Source: Methylobacterium radiotolerans JCM 2831 (GTDB lineage Bacteria > Pseudomonadota > Alphaproteobacteria > Rhizobiales > Beijerinckiaceae). From it: a DNA stretch of 64,000 bases. Where the stretch lies: NCBI RefSeq assembly GCF_000019725.1, contig NC_010505.1, positions 1,116,001-1,180,000 on the forward strand, given 5' to 3'. The position numbers were made by a program, and so were the translations under genes. Within the stretch, counting starts at the first letter, position 1; the number at the start of each line of letters is the position of its first letter. This document shows, piece after piece, positions 27,866 to 37,025 of this stretch. The notes beneath the pieces were generated by a model. The model did no database searches. It was not told the origin of the DNA and saw only the letters and a list, made by a program, of their open reading frames with translations.

Positions 27866-28806
27866 GCCGACGCCGCCCGCGCGGCGGGCTCCGGCACGAT
27901 CCCCGGGACCGCGCGGAGCTCCGCGGCGAGGAAATCCGCCAGCAGCCGCACCCGCGCGATCGCGGCCCGCTCGGGCACGATCAGCAGGCTGAGCGGCACC
28001 GACGGCAGGGCGTAGTCCGGCAGGACCGCCTCGAGCCGGCCGTCGGCGAGGCAATCCGCGACGAGCCAGCGGTGCGCGGGCGCGATGCCCCGCCCGGCCA
28101 GGACAGCCGCCCGCGCGGCCAGCCCGTGATCGACCCGGAGGCGGCCGCCGAAGGGCACCGCGCGACGCCCGGCCTCCGGTCCTTCGAGGACCAGGGTACC
28201 GCTCCCGGCCACGTTCGTCATGCGGATCCCCTCGTGGCCGACGAGATCCTCCGGCGTCAGGGGCCGGCCGCGCGCCGCCAGGTAGGCGGGGGCGGCGACG
28301 AGCCGACGCTCCGACCGCCCGACGGCCCGCAGTCTCAGCGCGCTGTCGGCCAGGGGACCCAGGCGGATCGCCAGATCCATGCCCTCGCGGACGAGATCCA
28401 CGCGCTCGTCGGTGAGGCTCAGATCCACCGAGATGTCGGGGTAGCGATCCTGGAACGCGAAGACGATGGCGCCGACGTGGAGGACGCCCAGCGCCGCCGT
28501 GCACGACAGGCGGACGGTGCCCGCCGGGGCGTGCCGCCGGTCCCGCGCCTCGGCGCCCGCCTGCTCGACGAGGTGCAGGATGCGCAGGCTGTTCTCGTAA
28601 TAGGCCAAGCCCTCGGCCGTCAGGGCGAGGCGCCGCGTCGTCCGGCTGATCAGGGCGACGCCGAGGGCGTCCTCGAGTTCGCGCAGGTGCCGGGTGATCG
28701 TCGATTGCCCGACCCCGAACTCGCGCGCCACCGCCGACAGGCTGCCGCGCTCGGCCACCCGGACGAAGCTGCGCATGCGCTCCAGGGTGACGTCGGATCT
28801 ATCCAT
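27856..28806 (-). CDS. LysR-family transcriptional regulator
   Basis: A 316-residue LysR regulator: HTH in residues 8-65 (MRSFVRVAERGSLSAVAREFGVGQSTITRHLRELEDALG) and effector-binding domain beyond about residue 95. It matches the subgroup often found divergent from flavin oxidoreductases. The quinone reductase-like gene starts 91 nt away on the other strand and is its most likely target. The 3' end overlaps the small lipoprotein gene by 10 nt. Confidence 0.92.
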   Translation of the reverse strand: MDRSDVTLERMRSFVRVAERGSLSAVAREFGVGQSTITRHLRELEDALGVALISRTTRRLALTAEGLAYYENSLRILHLVEQAGAEARDRRHAPAGTVRLSCTAALGVLHVGAIVFAFQDRYPDISVDLSLTDERVDLVREGMDLAIRLGPLADSALRLRAVGRSERRLVAAPAYLAARGRPLTPEDLVGHEGIRMTNVAGSGTLVLEGPEAGRRAVPFGGRLRVDHGLAARAAVLAGRGIAPAHRWLVADCLADGRLEAVLPDYALPSVPLSLLIVPERAAIARVRLLADFLAAELRAVPGIVPEPAARAASAQR

Positions 28807-28897
28807 TCCGCGGCATAATCCTATCCGGACGCCTCACGTACCGGAACGATCGGCCCTGGGCTAGCAGGGGGTCCCGCGCCACGACGGAGCCCGCACC

Positions 28898-29683
28898 ATG
28901 AACACCCTGATCGTCTTCGCCCATCCGGAGCCGCGCTCCCTCTGCGGCGCGCTCCGGGACGAGACCGTGGCCGCGCTGGCGGCGCAGGGCCACGCGGTCG
29001 CAGTGTCCGATCTCTACGCCATGAACTGGACCGCGGCGGTCGACCGCGCGGACTTCCCGGACCTCGCCCCCGAGGCGCGCCTCCGCGTGCCGGCCGCCTC
29101 GGGGCAGGCCGCCGCGGCCGGCCGCCTGACCGAGGACGTGGTTGCCGAGCAGGCCAAGCTCCTCTGGGCCGATCAGCTGATCCTGCTGTTCCCGCTCTGG
29201 TGGTTCGGCCTGCCGGCGATCCTCAAGGGCTGGATCGACCGGGTCTACGCGCACGGCTTCGCCTACGGCGTCGGCGAGCACAGCGACCGCCGCTGGGGCG
29301 ACCGCTACGGCGAGGGCCGCCTCGCGGGCCGGCGCGCCATGCTGATCGTGACCGCGGGCGGCTGGGAGGAGCACTATTCCGCGCGCGGGATCAACGGGCC
29401 GATCGACGACCTGCTGTTCCCGATCCAGCACGGGATCCTGCACTATCCCGGCTACACGGTGCTGCCGCCCTTCGTCGTCTACCGGGCCGACGGACTCGAC
29501 GCGGCCGCGTTCGCGGCCGTCGCGGAGCGCCTGCGGGACCGCCTGTCCGCGCTCGCGACGACGCCCCCGATCCCGTTCCGGCGGCAGAATGGCGGCGACT
29601 ACCTGATCCCCGGCATGCAGCTCCGGCCGGGGCTGGAGGCGCCGGGCGCGCGCGGCTTCGCCCTCCACCGCGACGGCACGTGA
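28898..29683 (+). CDS. NAD(P)H-dependent quinone/flavin oxidoreductase (flavodoxin-like fold)
   Basis: A 261-residue protein with MNTLIVFAHPEPRSLCGAL at the start and LILLFPLWWFGLPAILKGWIDRVYAHGFAYG in the middle, the FMN/FAD pocket of the NQO1/KefF/MdaB group. It reduces quinones or electrophiles by two electrons. It is divergent from a LysR gene that probably controls it, and convergent with fdhE, 18 nt away. Confidence 0.9.
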   Translation: MNTLIVFAHPEPRSLCGALRDETVAALAAQGHAVAVSDLYAMNWTAAVDRADFPDLAPEARLRVPAASGQAAAAGRLTEDVVAEQAKLLWADQLILLFPLWWFGLPAILKGWIDRVYAHGFAYGVGEHSDRRWGDRYGEGRLAGRRAMLIVTAGGWEEHYSARGINGPIDDLLFPIQHGILHYPGYTVLPPFVVYRADGLDAAAFAAVAERLRDRLSALATTPPIPFRRQNGGDYLIPGMQLRPGLEAPGARGFALHRDGT

Positions 29684-29701
29684 CCGGCGCGGGCGGGGCG
29701 T

Positions 29702-30697
29702 TCAGATCACGAACAGCAGGTTCAGACCGGCGCGCCGGAAACCGTCCTCGGCGATCTTCAGATCGAGCCCGTAGGACGCGATGTCGTCCGCCACCGGGTC
29801 GAGGGCCGGCGCGCGGTGCTGGTGGAGGTGCTTGATGTAGCTGTGGCAGGTCGTGCAGGTCTCGACCTGGACGTCCTTCGAGACCTCGTCGAGCCCGTAA
29901 TAGCTCACGCCCTCGCCGTCACCGCAGGCGGTGCAGCGGATCCGGACGTGGTTCCAGTACGTGCCGCAGAGCGAGCAGCTGAGATAGCGAGCCTTGTCGG
30001 CGGGGGTCCAGGAGACGATGACGCTCGCCACCGGCGCGCCGCCGCAGCACGGGCAGACGCCGTCCGCCACGGGCTTCAGCGTCTTCGTGTCGAGGCGCGC
30101 GGCCTGCCCGGCGAGGCGCACCTGCAGCGCGGCCGAGACGAACACGCATTCCGCGATCCGGTCCACCGGCAGCGCGCCCTCGAAGACCTGAACGGCGAGA
30201 TCGAGGCGATCCTCGCGGGAGGCGGCCCGGAGGGCGTCCCGCGCCGCGGCCGAAGCCTCGGGCGCGGTCGAGAGATCGAGCTCGGCCAGCAGCGCCAGGA
30301 GGGACGCGTCGAGATCCGGATCGGCCTCGAGGCTGTGCCGCGACAGCGGCGGCATGCCGTGCTCGCTCCGCAGCGCCTGATCGGCGGCATCCGGCACCGC
30401 CGGGGCCGGGAACCGCGCCTGGATCACCGACTGGGCCCGGGCGATCTCTGCGACGAAGCGGAGATAGGCCTCCAGCGGGTGCCCGGGCGCGGCCTCCACA
30501 AGGCGCGCGGCCCGGTCGGCGAACAGCCCGGTGGGATCGGGCAGGCGGACGAACGGCACCGAGCCCGAGATCCCGATCTTGTCGGGATCGGGCTTCAGCT
30601 CGCTGAAATCCCGGCGGCGGGGCTTCGGGGCCTCGGCGGGTGTCGGGGTCTTGTCCGCGGCCGGAACCGCGGGTTTACGCTTGAAGAAGTTGGCCAA
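29702..30697 (-). CDS. fdhE: formate dehydrogenase accessory protein FdhE
   Basis: A 331-residue cytoplasmic rubredoxin-like protein. Four zinc- or iron-binding cysteine pairs are visible in order: CPCCGG, CSLCGTYW, CTACG and CTTCHSY. These define FdhE, which helps assemble and mature respiratory formate dehydrogenases before Tat export. It is the last gene of the fdoGHI-fdhE cluster, 3 nt after fdoI. The order matches E. coli fdoGHI-fdhE. Confidence 0.95.
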   Translation of the reverse strand: MANFFKRKPAVPAADKTPTPAEAPKPRRRDFSELKPDPDKIGISGSVPFVRLPDPTGLFADRAARLVEAAPGHPLEAYLRFVAEIARAQSVIQARFPAPAVPDAADQALRSEHGMPPLSRHSLEADPDLDASLLALLAELDLSTAPEASAAARDALRAASREDRLDLAVQVFEGALPVDRIAECVFVSAALQVRLAGQAARLDTKTLKPVADGVCPCCGGAPVASVIVSWTPADKARYLSCSLCGTYWNHVRIRCTACGDGEGVSYYGLDEVSKDVQVETCTTCHSYIKHLHQHRAPALDPVADDIASYGLDLKIAEDGFRRAGLNLLFVI

Positions 30698-30700
30698 GAC

Positions 30701-31423
30701 TCAGGATCCGCGCTTGTCCACCGAGCCGTGGCGCGCCTTGCCGCCCGCGATCTGCCGGAACCACTTGCGGTGATGCCGGTAGGCCCAGCCGCCCGTGACC
30801 GTCCCGCGGACCATCGCCCGGCCGGTGCCGCGCACCCAGATGCCGGCGTAGATGTGCACCACGATGATCGCGATGGCGATCACGGCGGCGAGCGAATGGG
30901 CGAGCAGCGCCCAGCGCTGGGTCTCGATCGAGGTGAGGCCGCCGAAATAGGTGTTCCAGATCACGAGGCCGGTGACGAACATCACGCCGATCAGCGCGGT
31001 CTGGCCCCAGAACACGCCCTTCTGGCCGGCATTGTACTTGCCGAGCTCCGGCAGCCGGTCGTCGCGGTTGGTGACCACGTCGCCGATGTGCTTGGTCCAC
31101 TCGACATCGTCCTTGTTGGGGATGTTGAGCTTCCAGAAGCGCACGAACAGGAAGAAGAAGCTGACCGCCAGCGCCACGCCGAACCACGGGTGGATCGCCC
31201 GGGTCGCCTGCCCGCCGCCGAACAGGCCGGTCAGCGAGAACAGGTAGGGCGTGAACATCGCCAGACCCGACAGGGTCAGCAAGGTGAACAGGATCGCGGT
31301 GATCCAGTGGTTCACCCGCTGCACGCCGGTGTAGCGCGGGACGTACATCACCTCCGGTGCCGCGGACTTGGCGTGGTGGAGGGGGCGGGGATCGCCGTCC
31401 CGGATGTCGCTGTGGATCGTCAT
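30701..31423 (-). CDS. fdoI: formate dehydrogenase gamma subunit, cytochrome b556
   Basis: A 240-residue membrane protein with four hydrophobic segments. It has the FdnI-type pattern: YTGVQRVNHWITAILFTLLTLSGLAMF, AIHPWFGVALAVSFFFLFVRFW and LLAHSLAAVIAIAIIVVHIYAGIWVRGTGRAMV, containing the His residues expected to ligate two haems. It anchors the periplasmic FdoGH to the inner membrane and passes electrons to quinone. It is separated from fdoH by a 300-nt repeat-bearing gap rather than the usual short spacing. Confidence 0.94.
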   Translation of the reverse strand: MTIHSDIRDGDPRPLHHAKSAAPEVMYVPRYTGVQRVNHWITAILFTLLTLSGLAMFTPYLFSLTGLFGGGQATRAIHPWFGVALAVSFFFLFVRFWKLNIPNKDDVEWTKHIGDVVTNRDDRLPELGKYNAGQKGVFWGQTALIGVMFVTGLVIWNTYFGGLTSIETQRWALLAHSLAAVIAIAIIVVHIYAGIWVRGTGRAMVRGTVTGGWAYRHHRKWFRQIAGGKARHGSVDKRGS

Positions 31424-31723
31424 CGGCCTTCTCGCGCCTGATGCGGTGCCGGCCCCGCATCACGGCGGAGGTGGCTCTGAGCTTCGAGATAGGGTGGGGC
31501 GGCTGCACCGTCTCCACCCTGTCGCTTTCGGATCTGCGCTCCTCCCTCCCACGCGGTACGGGAGGGCCGGCCCTGCGTCAGCAGGGGTCGGGAGAGGGCA
31601 ACCCGGGTTCAGGGAAGGGCGCGACCAGCACGACGGGCAGAGGTCTGTTCTGCACCGTCGCTCCCCTGTCCTATCCGCTTCGCGGGTCTCTCTCCCCTGC
31701 AGAGGGGGAGGGAGACCGTTGGG
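31424..31723. repeat. repeat-bearing 300-nt gap inside the formate dehydrogenase operon
   Basis: No gene. It contains two palindrome-prone blocks: around 31545-31610 (CCCACGCGGTACGGGAGGGC, then GTCAGCAGGGGTCGGGAGAG) and 31685-31713, where CTCTCTCCCCTGCAGAGGGG forms an imperfect hairpin. Such blocks resemble dispersed intergenic repeats of Methylobacterium genomes. Boundaries are approximate and family identity is inference. Confidence 0.5.
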
Positions 31724-32659
31724 TCAGTGCGGCCGGATCTCGCCGCCGCCATTCTCCCGGCGCTTGGCCTCGTCGTACTCGACCGCCTCTTCCTCCTCCT
31801 CGGGCACGACCTCGTTCGGGCCGGCCGTGACGTAGTGGAAGAAGCCCGCCACTGCCGCGAAGCCCATCGCGGCGAGACCGAACACCTTGGCGCCGCCCTT
31901 CCAGAAGGCGACCAGCGGCGAGATCTTCGGGTCGTTCGGCAGACCGGCATAGAGGCTCGGCTGGTCGGCGTGGTGCAGCACGTACATGACGTGCGTGCCG
32001 CCGACCCCGGCCGGGTCGTAGAGACCCGCCTTGTCGAACCCGCGCGACTTCAGGTCCTCGACGCGGTCGTGGGCCTGATCGATCATGGCCTGCTTGGTGC
32101 CGAACATGATCGAGCCGGTCGGGCAGGCCTTGGCGCAGGCCGGGGCCTGACCCACCGCCACCCGGTCCGAGCACAGGGTGCACTTGTACGCCTTGTGGTC
32201 GGTCTGGCTGATGCGCGGGATGTTGAAGGGGCAGCCCTTCACGCAGTAGCCGCAGCCGATGCAGTTCTCCTCGATGAAGTCGACGATGCCGTTGGAGTAC
32301 TGCACGATCGCGCCGGGCGACGGGCAGGCCTTCAGGCAGCCCGGCTCGGTGCAGTGCATGCAGCCGTCCTTGCGGATCAGCCATTCGAGGTTGTTGGTCT
32401 CCGGGTTCTCGTACTCGGTGAACCGCATCAGCGTCCACGACTTCGGCGTGAGGTCGTGAGGGTTCTGGTAGGTGCCCGTGTTGACACCGATGTCGTCGCG
32501 CAGGTCGTTCCACTCCTCGCAGGCCGACTGGCAGGCCTTGCAGCCGATGCACTTCGACACGTCGATGAGCTTGGCGACCTCCACCTGGCGGCGGATCTCC
32601 GGCGGCGTCTCCGTGGAGGCGGAGCGCTGGCGGATGTCGAGGGAGCTGTAGTCAGCCAT
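31724..32659 (-). CDS. fdoH: formate dehydrogenase beta subunit, iron-sulfur
   Basis: A 311-residue electron-transfer subunit with four [4Fe-4S] cluster motifs: [49 protein letters not shown] and [26 protein letters not shown] hydrophobic segment near residues 258-280 ([21 protein letters not shown]) is the single membrane anchor seen in FdnH/FdoH. The C-terminus is acidic ([14 protein letters not shown]). It starts 15 nt after fdoG. It carries electrons from FdoG to FdoI. Confidence 0.95.
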   Translation of the reverse strand: MADYSSLDIRQRSASTETPPEIRRQVEVAKLIDVSKCIGCKACQSACEEWNDLRDDIGVNTGTYQNPHDLTPKSWTLMRFTEYENPETNNLEWLIRKDGCMHCTEPGCLKACPSPGAIVQYSNGIVDFIEENCIGCGYCVKGCPFNIPRISQTDHKAYKCTLCSDRVAVGQAPACAKACPTGSIMFGTKQAMIDQAHDRVEDLKSRGFDKAGLYDPAGVGGTHVMYVLHHADQPSLYAGLPNDPKISPLVAFWKGGAKVFGLAAMGFAAVAGFFHYVTAGPNEVVPEEEEEAVEYDEAKRRENGGGEIRPH

Positions 32660-32674
32660 GTCTGCCGCTCCCCC

Positions 32675-35600
32675 TTACGCGACCGCGTCCGACGGAGGCG
32701 TGGTCGGCTCGATGTTCACGAGCCAGGCCTTGAACTCCGGCGTCTCGGTGTTCGCGTCGCCGACGACGGGCGTCAGCGAGTTCGGGTGCCATCCTTTCTT
32801 GGTGTGGCCCATGAAGCCCCAGTGCTGCGGGATGCCGACGACGTGGACGGGCTTGCCGTCGCAGATCAGGGGCTTGATCCGCTTCGTCACCACCGCCTTG
32901 GCCTTGAGCGAGCCGCGCTTCGACCAGACGCGGACCCAGCCGCCCTTGGCGATGCCCTTCTCCTTGGCGAGCTCCTCCGAGATCTCCACGAAGGCCTCCG
33001 GCTGGAGGATCGCGTTGATCCGGGCGTGCTTGGTCCAGCCGTGGAAGTGCTCGGTCAGGCGGTAGCTCGTCGCCGCGTAGGGGAACTCCTTCGCGTCGCC
33101 GAGATCGGCCAGATCGTCCTTGAAGATGCGGGACGCGGGCGCGCCCTTGATCTTCGGGAAGGCGAGGTTGGCCACCGGCGACTCGAAGGGCTCGTAGTGC
33201 GCCGGGAACGGCCCGTCGCGCATGAGACCGCGAGTCCACAGGCGGGCGACGCCCTCCTGGTTCAGGATGAACGGGCCGACGCCCTTATCGGGGGCGACGG
33301 TGACGCCGTAGTCCGGCACGTCGAAGCCGATCCACTGCTTGCCGTTCCACTCGATGAGCTTCTTCTTCTCCGACCACGGGCGACCCTCGGGGTCGCACGA
33401 GGCGCGGTTGTAGAGCACGCGCCGGTTGGCCGGCCACGCGAAGGCCCAGTTCGGCGCGATGCCGCGGTCGCCGGGGTCGGTGTTGTCCCGGCGGGCCATC
33501 ATGTTGCCCTTCTCGGTGTAGCAGCCCGAGTAGATCCAGCAGCCGCAGGCGGTGGTGCCGTCGTCCTTGAGCTGGGCGAAGCCGTCGACCTGCTTGCCCG
33601 CCGGGATGATGGTCCCGTTGAGGTCCGGCGTCGGCGCCAGCGTGTAGCCGTTGAGCTCGCGGGCGAGCTCGGTCGGCGTCGGTGCCTCGGCGATCGCGTA
33701 GTCCCACTTCAGATTGACGATCGGGTCCGGGAAGGCCCCGCCGTCCTTCTTGTAGGCCGCCTTCATGCGGAGGAAGATCTCCGACATGATCTCGATGTCC
33801 GAGCGGCACTCGCCCGGCGCGTCCTGCGCCTGCCAGTGCCACTGCAGCCACCGGCTGGAGTTCGACAGCGAGCCTTCCTCCTCCACGAACAGGGTGGTCG
33901 GGAGCTCGAACACCTCGGTCTGGATCTTGGTCGGGTCGACGTCGTTGTACTCGCCGTGGTTCTCCCAGAACCGGGCCGTCTCCGTCTTGAGCGGATCCAT
34001 CACCACGATGAACTTCATCTTGGAGAAGGCTTCCGTCATCTTGGCGCGATTCGGGAACGACAGCAGGGGGTTGAAGCCCTGGATGACGTAGCCGGTCATC
34101 TTGCCCTGCTTGGCGAGCTCGAACCCGCGCAGCACGTCGTAGGTCGGCACATCGAGCTTGGGCAGGTAGTCGTACGCCCAGTCGTTCTCCTTGGTGGCCT
34201 TGTCGCCCCACATCGCCTTCTGGAACGAGACGAAGAACTTGTTGTAGTTCTGCCAGTAGCTCGTCTGTCCGGGCCGCAGCGGCTTGAACTGCCGCTTGGC
34301 GATGTAGCTGGCGTAGTCGGGCTCCTTCTCCACCGGGATGTTCAGGTACCCGGGGATGAGGTTCGACATCAGCCCGATATCGGTCAGCCCCTGGATGTTG
34401 GAGTGACCGCGCAGGGCCTGCATGCCGCCGCCGAGCACGCCGATGTTCCCGAGCAGCGTCTGCACGATGCACATCGAGCGGATGTTCTGCGAGCCCTTGG
34501 AGTGATGGGTCCAGCCGAGCGCGTAGAGCGAGGCCATCGACTTCTCGGGGGAAGCCGTCGTCGCCATCAGCTCGCAGACCTTCAGGAAGGTCTCCTTGGG
34601 CGAGCCGCAGATCTTCTCGACCATCTCGGGCGTGTAGAGCGAGACGTGCTTCTTCAGGAGCTGCATCACGCAGCGCGGATGCTGCATCGTCTCGTCGACC
34701 ACGGCGTAGCCGTCGGGGCCGATCTCGTAGTCCCAGGTGGTCTTGTCGTAATCGCGCTTGTCCGCGTCGTAGCCCGCGAACAGACCCTCGCTGAAGTCGT
34801 AGCCCTCGCGGACCACGTACCCGGCGTTGGTGTAGGCGGAGACGTAGCGGTGCTGCAGCTTGTCGTTGTCGAGCAGGTACTTGGCCACGCCCGACAGGAA
34901 CGCGATGTCGGTCCCCTGCCGGATCGGGCAGTAGAGATCGGCCACCGACGCCGTGCGGGTGAAGCGCGGATCGACGACGATCAGCTTGGCATTGTTATGG
35001 GCCTTCGCCTCCACGACCCACTTGAAGCCGCAAGGGTGCGCCTCGGCGGCATTGCCGCCCATCACGGTGATCACGTCCGCGTGCTTGATGTCCATCCAGA
35101 GGTTGGTCATCGCACCGCGTCCGAAGGAGGGCGCCAAACTGGCGACCGACGGACCGTGTCAAACTCTGGCCTGGTTATCGAAGACCAGGGCCCCCATGCT
35201 TCGGACTGTCTTGTAGGTCAGCCAGGCCGTCTCGTTGGTGGTGGCCGAGGCCCCGAGGAACCCCATCGTGGTCCACCGGTTGACCGTGAGGTCGCCGTTC
35301 TTGGCCACGAAGTTCTTGTCCCGATCCTCCTTCATGAGCTTCGCGATCCGGTCGAGGGCGAAGTCCCAGGAGACGCGCTTGAACTCCGAGGAGCCCGGGG
35401 CGCGATGAAGCGGGTACTTGGTGCGGGTGTCGGCGTGCACGAAGTCGAGCAGCGCCGAGCCCTTCGGGCAGAGCGTCCCGCGGTTGATCGGGTGGTCGGG
35501 GTCGCCCTCGATGTGCATCACCGAGGAGCGCGCGTTCTTCGAACGGTCGCCGAGGCTGTAGAGGATCACGCCGCACGCGACCGAGCAGTACGGGCACGTG

Positions 35601-35755
35601 TTGCGGGTCTCGCGCATCTGCGCGAGCTTGAACGGCCGCACGGCGGCCGCCATCGCGGGCTCGAGTCCGCCGAACCCGAGCGCGCCCAGCGAGCCGCCCG
35701 CGAGGCCGGCGCCGGCCCCCTTGAGCAGGCCACGCCTTGAGACCTGGACCGTCAT
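32675..35755 (-). CDS. fdoG: formate dehydrogenase alpha subunit, selenocysteine-containing, Tat-exported
   Basis: A 1026-residue molybdopterin enzyme that oxidises formate to CO2 in the periplasm. A Tat signal (SRRGLLKG, residues 6-13) is followed by the [4Fe-4S] cysteines 54, 57, 61 and 96. The codon at 35161-35159 is TGA, in frame, and the surrounding translation is NQARV-TGA-HGPSVASLAPSFGRGAMTN, the conserved active-site selenocysteine context of FdnG/FdoG (E. coli Sec196; here Sec199). The downstream part (MGGNAAEAHPCGFKW, DPRFTRTASVADLYCPIRQGTDIAFL) matches the family without a break. It needs selA, selB and selC, which are not in this window. A SECIS-like hairpin follows the TGA. The start at MTVQVSRR gives a proper Tat leader. 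Confidence 0.95.
35132..35144 (-). promoter_or_regulatory. bacterial SECIS-like hairpin of fdoG
   Basis: On the minus strand, 14 nt after the in-frame TGA, CGCCA-GTT-TGGCG forms a perfect 5-bp stem with a 3-nt loop. E. coli fdnG has a similar apical stem with loop GUC at the equivalent place. This is the position and shape SelB recognises. Confidence 0.75.
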
Positions 35756-35909
35756 CTCCGCTCCGTAAAAGCGATCTGGTATAATTCCAGGGTGTCCCAA
35801 AAAAGCGTGCGCGAGGCAAGTGCGGTTGCGTGACACAGCAAGTCGCCGTGTCTCAGTCGAAGCAACACGTTTTCCGCACCGGCATCATCCTGCATGAAGA
35901 CGGTTATTT

Positions 35910-36251
35910 TTACTTGCTTGGATTTGCCGGGTTCGAGCCCGACGGGCTGGCGGTGCGATGCTCCAGGGGCGCCTGCGGCTCGGTGGCGGAGGAGCCGCCG
36001 GGCTGGGCCGGCGGGACCGGACGGTCGGCGTTCTCCTTGATCGAGCGGCCGCCCGGATCGGGCGCGTCCTTGGCGGCCGACTGCTCCCGCGGGACCGGCG
36101 CCTGGCTCCAGCCGTCCTGCGCGCTGCGGGATTTGTCGCCCATCGCGTCGACGCCCTTGATCTCGCCCGGCTTCGTCTGCGCGAGGCAGGGCGAGGCGGC
36201 CGTCGCCGCGCAGAGGAGCACCGACATCATCAGGGGGATCGAGCGGGACAC
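35910..36251 (-). CDS. small exported protein of unknown function upstream of fdoG
   Basis: A 113-residue protein starting at GTG with a good CAGGAG ribosome binding site. The signal peptide (SRSIPLMMSVLLCAATAASPCLA) is followed by a hydrophilic, Pro/Ser/Lys-rich, probably disordered tail (TKPGEIKGVDAMGDKSRSAQDGWSQ...). I do not recognise a family. It lies 154 nt upstream of fdoG on the same strand and might be co-transcribed with it, but codon pattern and content are weak evidence. Confidence 0.55.
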   Translation of the reverse strand: MSRSIPLMMSVLLCAATAASPCLAQTKPGEIKGVDAMGDKSRSAQDGWSQAPVPREQSAAKDAPDPGGRSIKENADRPVPPAQPGGSSATEPQAPLEHRTASPSGSNPANPSK

Positions 36252-36444
36252 GGGGGGCTCCTGGCAGCGGGGAATGCCCGGGCAACGTAGCCTTCGCCGC
36301 CGCAGTTCCGAGCTGCGACACCGTCCCGGCACCGGGCATCCGGATCACGGGCCCGCATCGCGTTGGGATCCGGTGCCGGCGGTGACGGCTCCTTAACCAA
36401 ACCTTGCAACCGTGCGTCTCCACAGGTGCGAGGATCTCCCGGTC

Positions 36445-36630
36445 ATGTCGAAGCCGCATCCCGAGCGCCCCTCCGAGACCGAGCGGAGCGTCGACGCGCC
36501 GCCGCTCAGCCCCGGCATCCGGCGCCATCTCGGCCAGAACCTGCGCACGCTCCTCACCGACACGCTCTCGGCCCCGGTCGACCAGCGGCTGGAAGCGCTG
36601 ATCGACCGGCTCGGCAAGCCGAAGCGCTGA
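36445..36630 (+). CDS. NepR-like anti-sigma factor
   Basis: A 61-residue protein, MSKPHPERPSETERSVDAPPLSPGIRRHLGQNLRTLLTDTLSAPVDQRLEALIDRLGKPKR. The central IRRHLGQNLRTLLTDTLSAPVDQRLEALIDRL follows the two-helix NepR pattern (IGxxLRxxYxxxxxxPVPDRFxxLLxxL). NepR proteins hold the extracytoplasmic sigma factor EcfG inactive until phosphorylated PhyR sequesters them in the alphaproteobacterial general stress response. No phyR or ecfG gene is in the window, so this would be an orphan or paralogous copy. A conserved Tyr is replaced by Leu (RTLLTD), so function is uncertain. Confidence 0.6.
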   Translation: MSKPHPERPSETERSVDAPPLSPGIRRHLGQNLRTLLTDTLSAPVDQRLEALIDRLGKPKR

Positions 36631-37025
36631 CGCGGACCGGCGCCGTCCGGCCAGTCCGCCGGGACGACCGGGATCGCCGCCGCGCGGTCCACGGCCCGTG
36701 CGCAGTGCCGGCAGGACACCGCCGACGCGCCGGACGCCACCGGATGTGCGCCAGAACACTTGAGATTGTTCGTTCTGAGAAACCCGGTTCCGCGCACCGA
36801 TTCTTCTCCAGGGGCGTCGACGGAGAGAAGATCCATGCGTTCTGCCGACCTACCGCCCTGACTTCCCTTGCCTTTCCAGCCCGATCGTCGATCTTGATCG
36901 CGCTAAGCCACCGCGCGGATCCGCATCCGAGACTTGACTTCGTTCGATAAAACGAACGATTTCGGGTGTCTCGGGGACGCCTGTCCCCTGCGTCGCAACC
37001 GCGGATGGCTGGGGGATCGGACGTG
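36631..37025. other. 395-nt non-coding region upstream of the sulfate operon
   Basis: No convincing gene. It should hold the promoter of the sulfate uptake operon. Visible: a 7-bp inverted repeat TCGTTCG / CGAACGA with a 6-nt AT-rich loop (36940-36959), preceded directly by TTGACT (36934-36939), a possible -35 hexamer. A related half-site GTTCGTT lies at about 36768. Confidence 0.45.
36934..36962 (+). promoter_or_regulatory. putative promoter/operator of the sulfate uptake operon
   Basis: TTGACT at 36934-36939 resembles a -35 box and is followed by the inverted repeat TCGTTCG-N6-CGAACGA (36940-36959). The repeat would occupy the -35/-10 spacer. No good -10 is visible, so this is tentative. 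Regulation by a sulfur-responsive factor is inference. Confidence 0.35.

Noticed and set aside
32675..35137. Two separate genes (or a nonsense pseudogene) for the formate dehydrogenase alpha subunit
   Set aside because: The break is a single in-frame TGA at the conserved selenocysteine position, with a SECIS-like hairpin and continuous homology on both sides.
31727..35740. 1337-residue open frame on the plus strand opposite fdoG and fdoH
   Set aside because: It is antisense to certain genes, has an Arg/Leu/Val/His-rich composition typical of a high-GC shadow frame and no domain.
35756..35800. TATAAT-like promoter of fdoG (35777-35787)
   Set aside because: The TATAAT reads on the plus strand; on the minus strand no -35 at a proper distance was found.
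36631..36950. Possible tRNA-Sec (selC) near fdoG
   Set aside because: No acceptor stem, T-loop motif and CCA could be aligned; the GC-rich stretch does not fold as a cloverleaf by eye.
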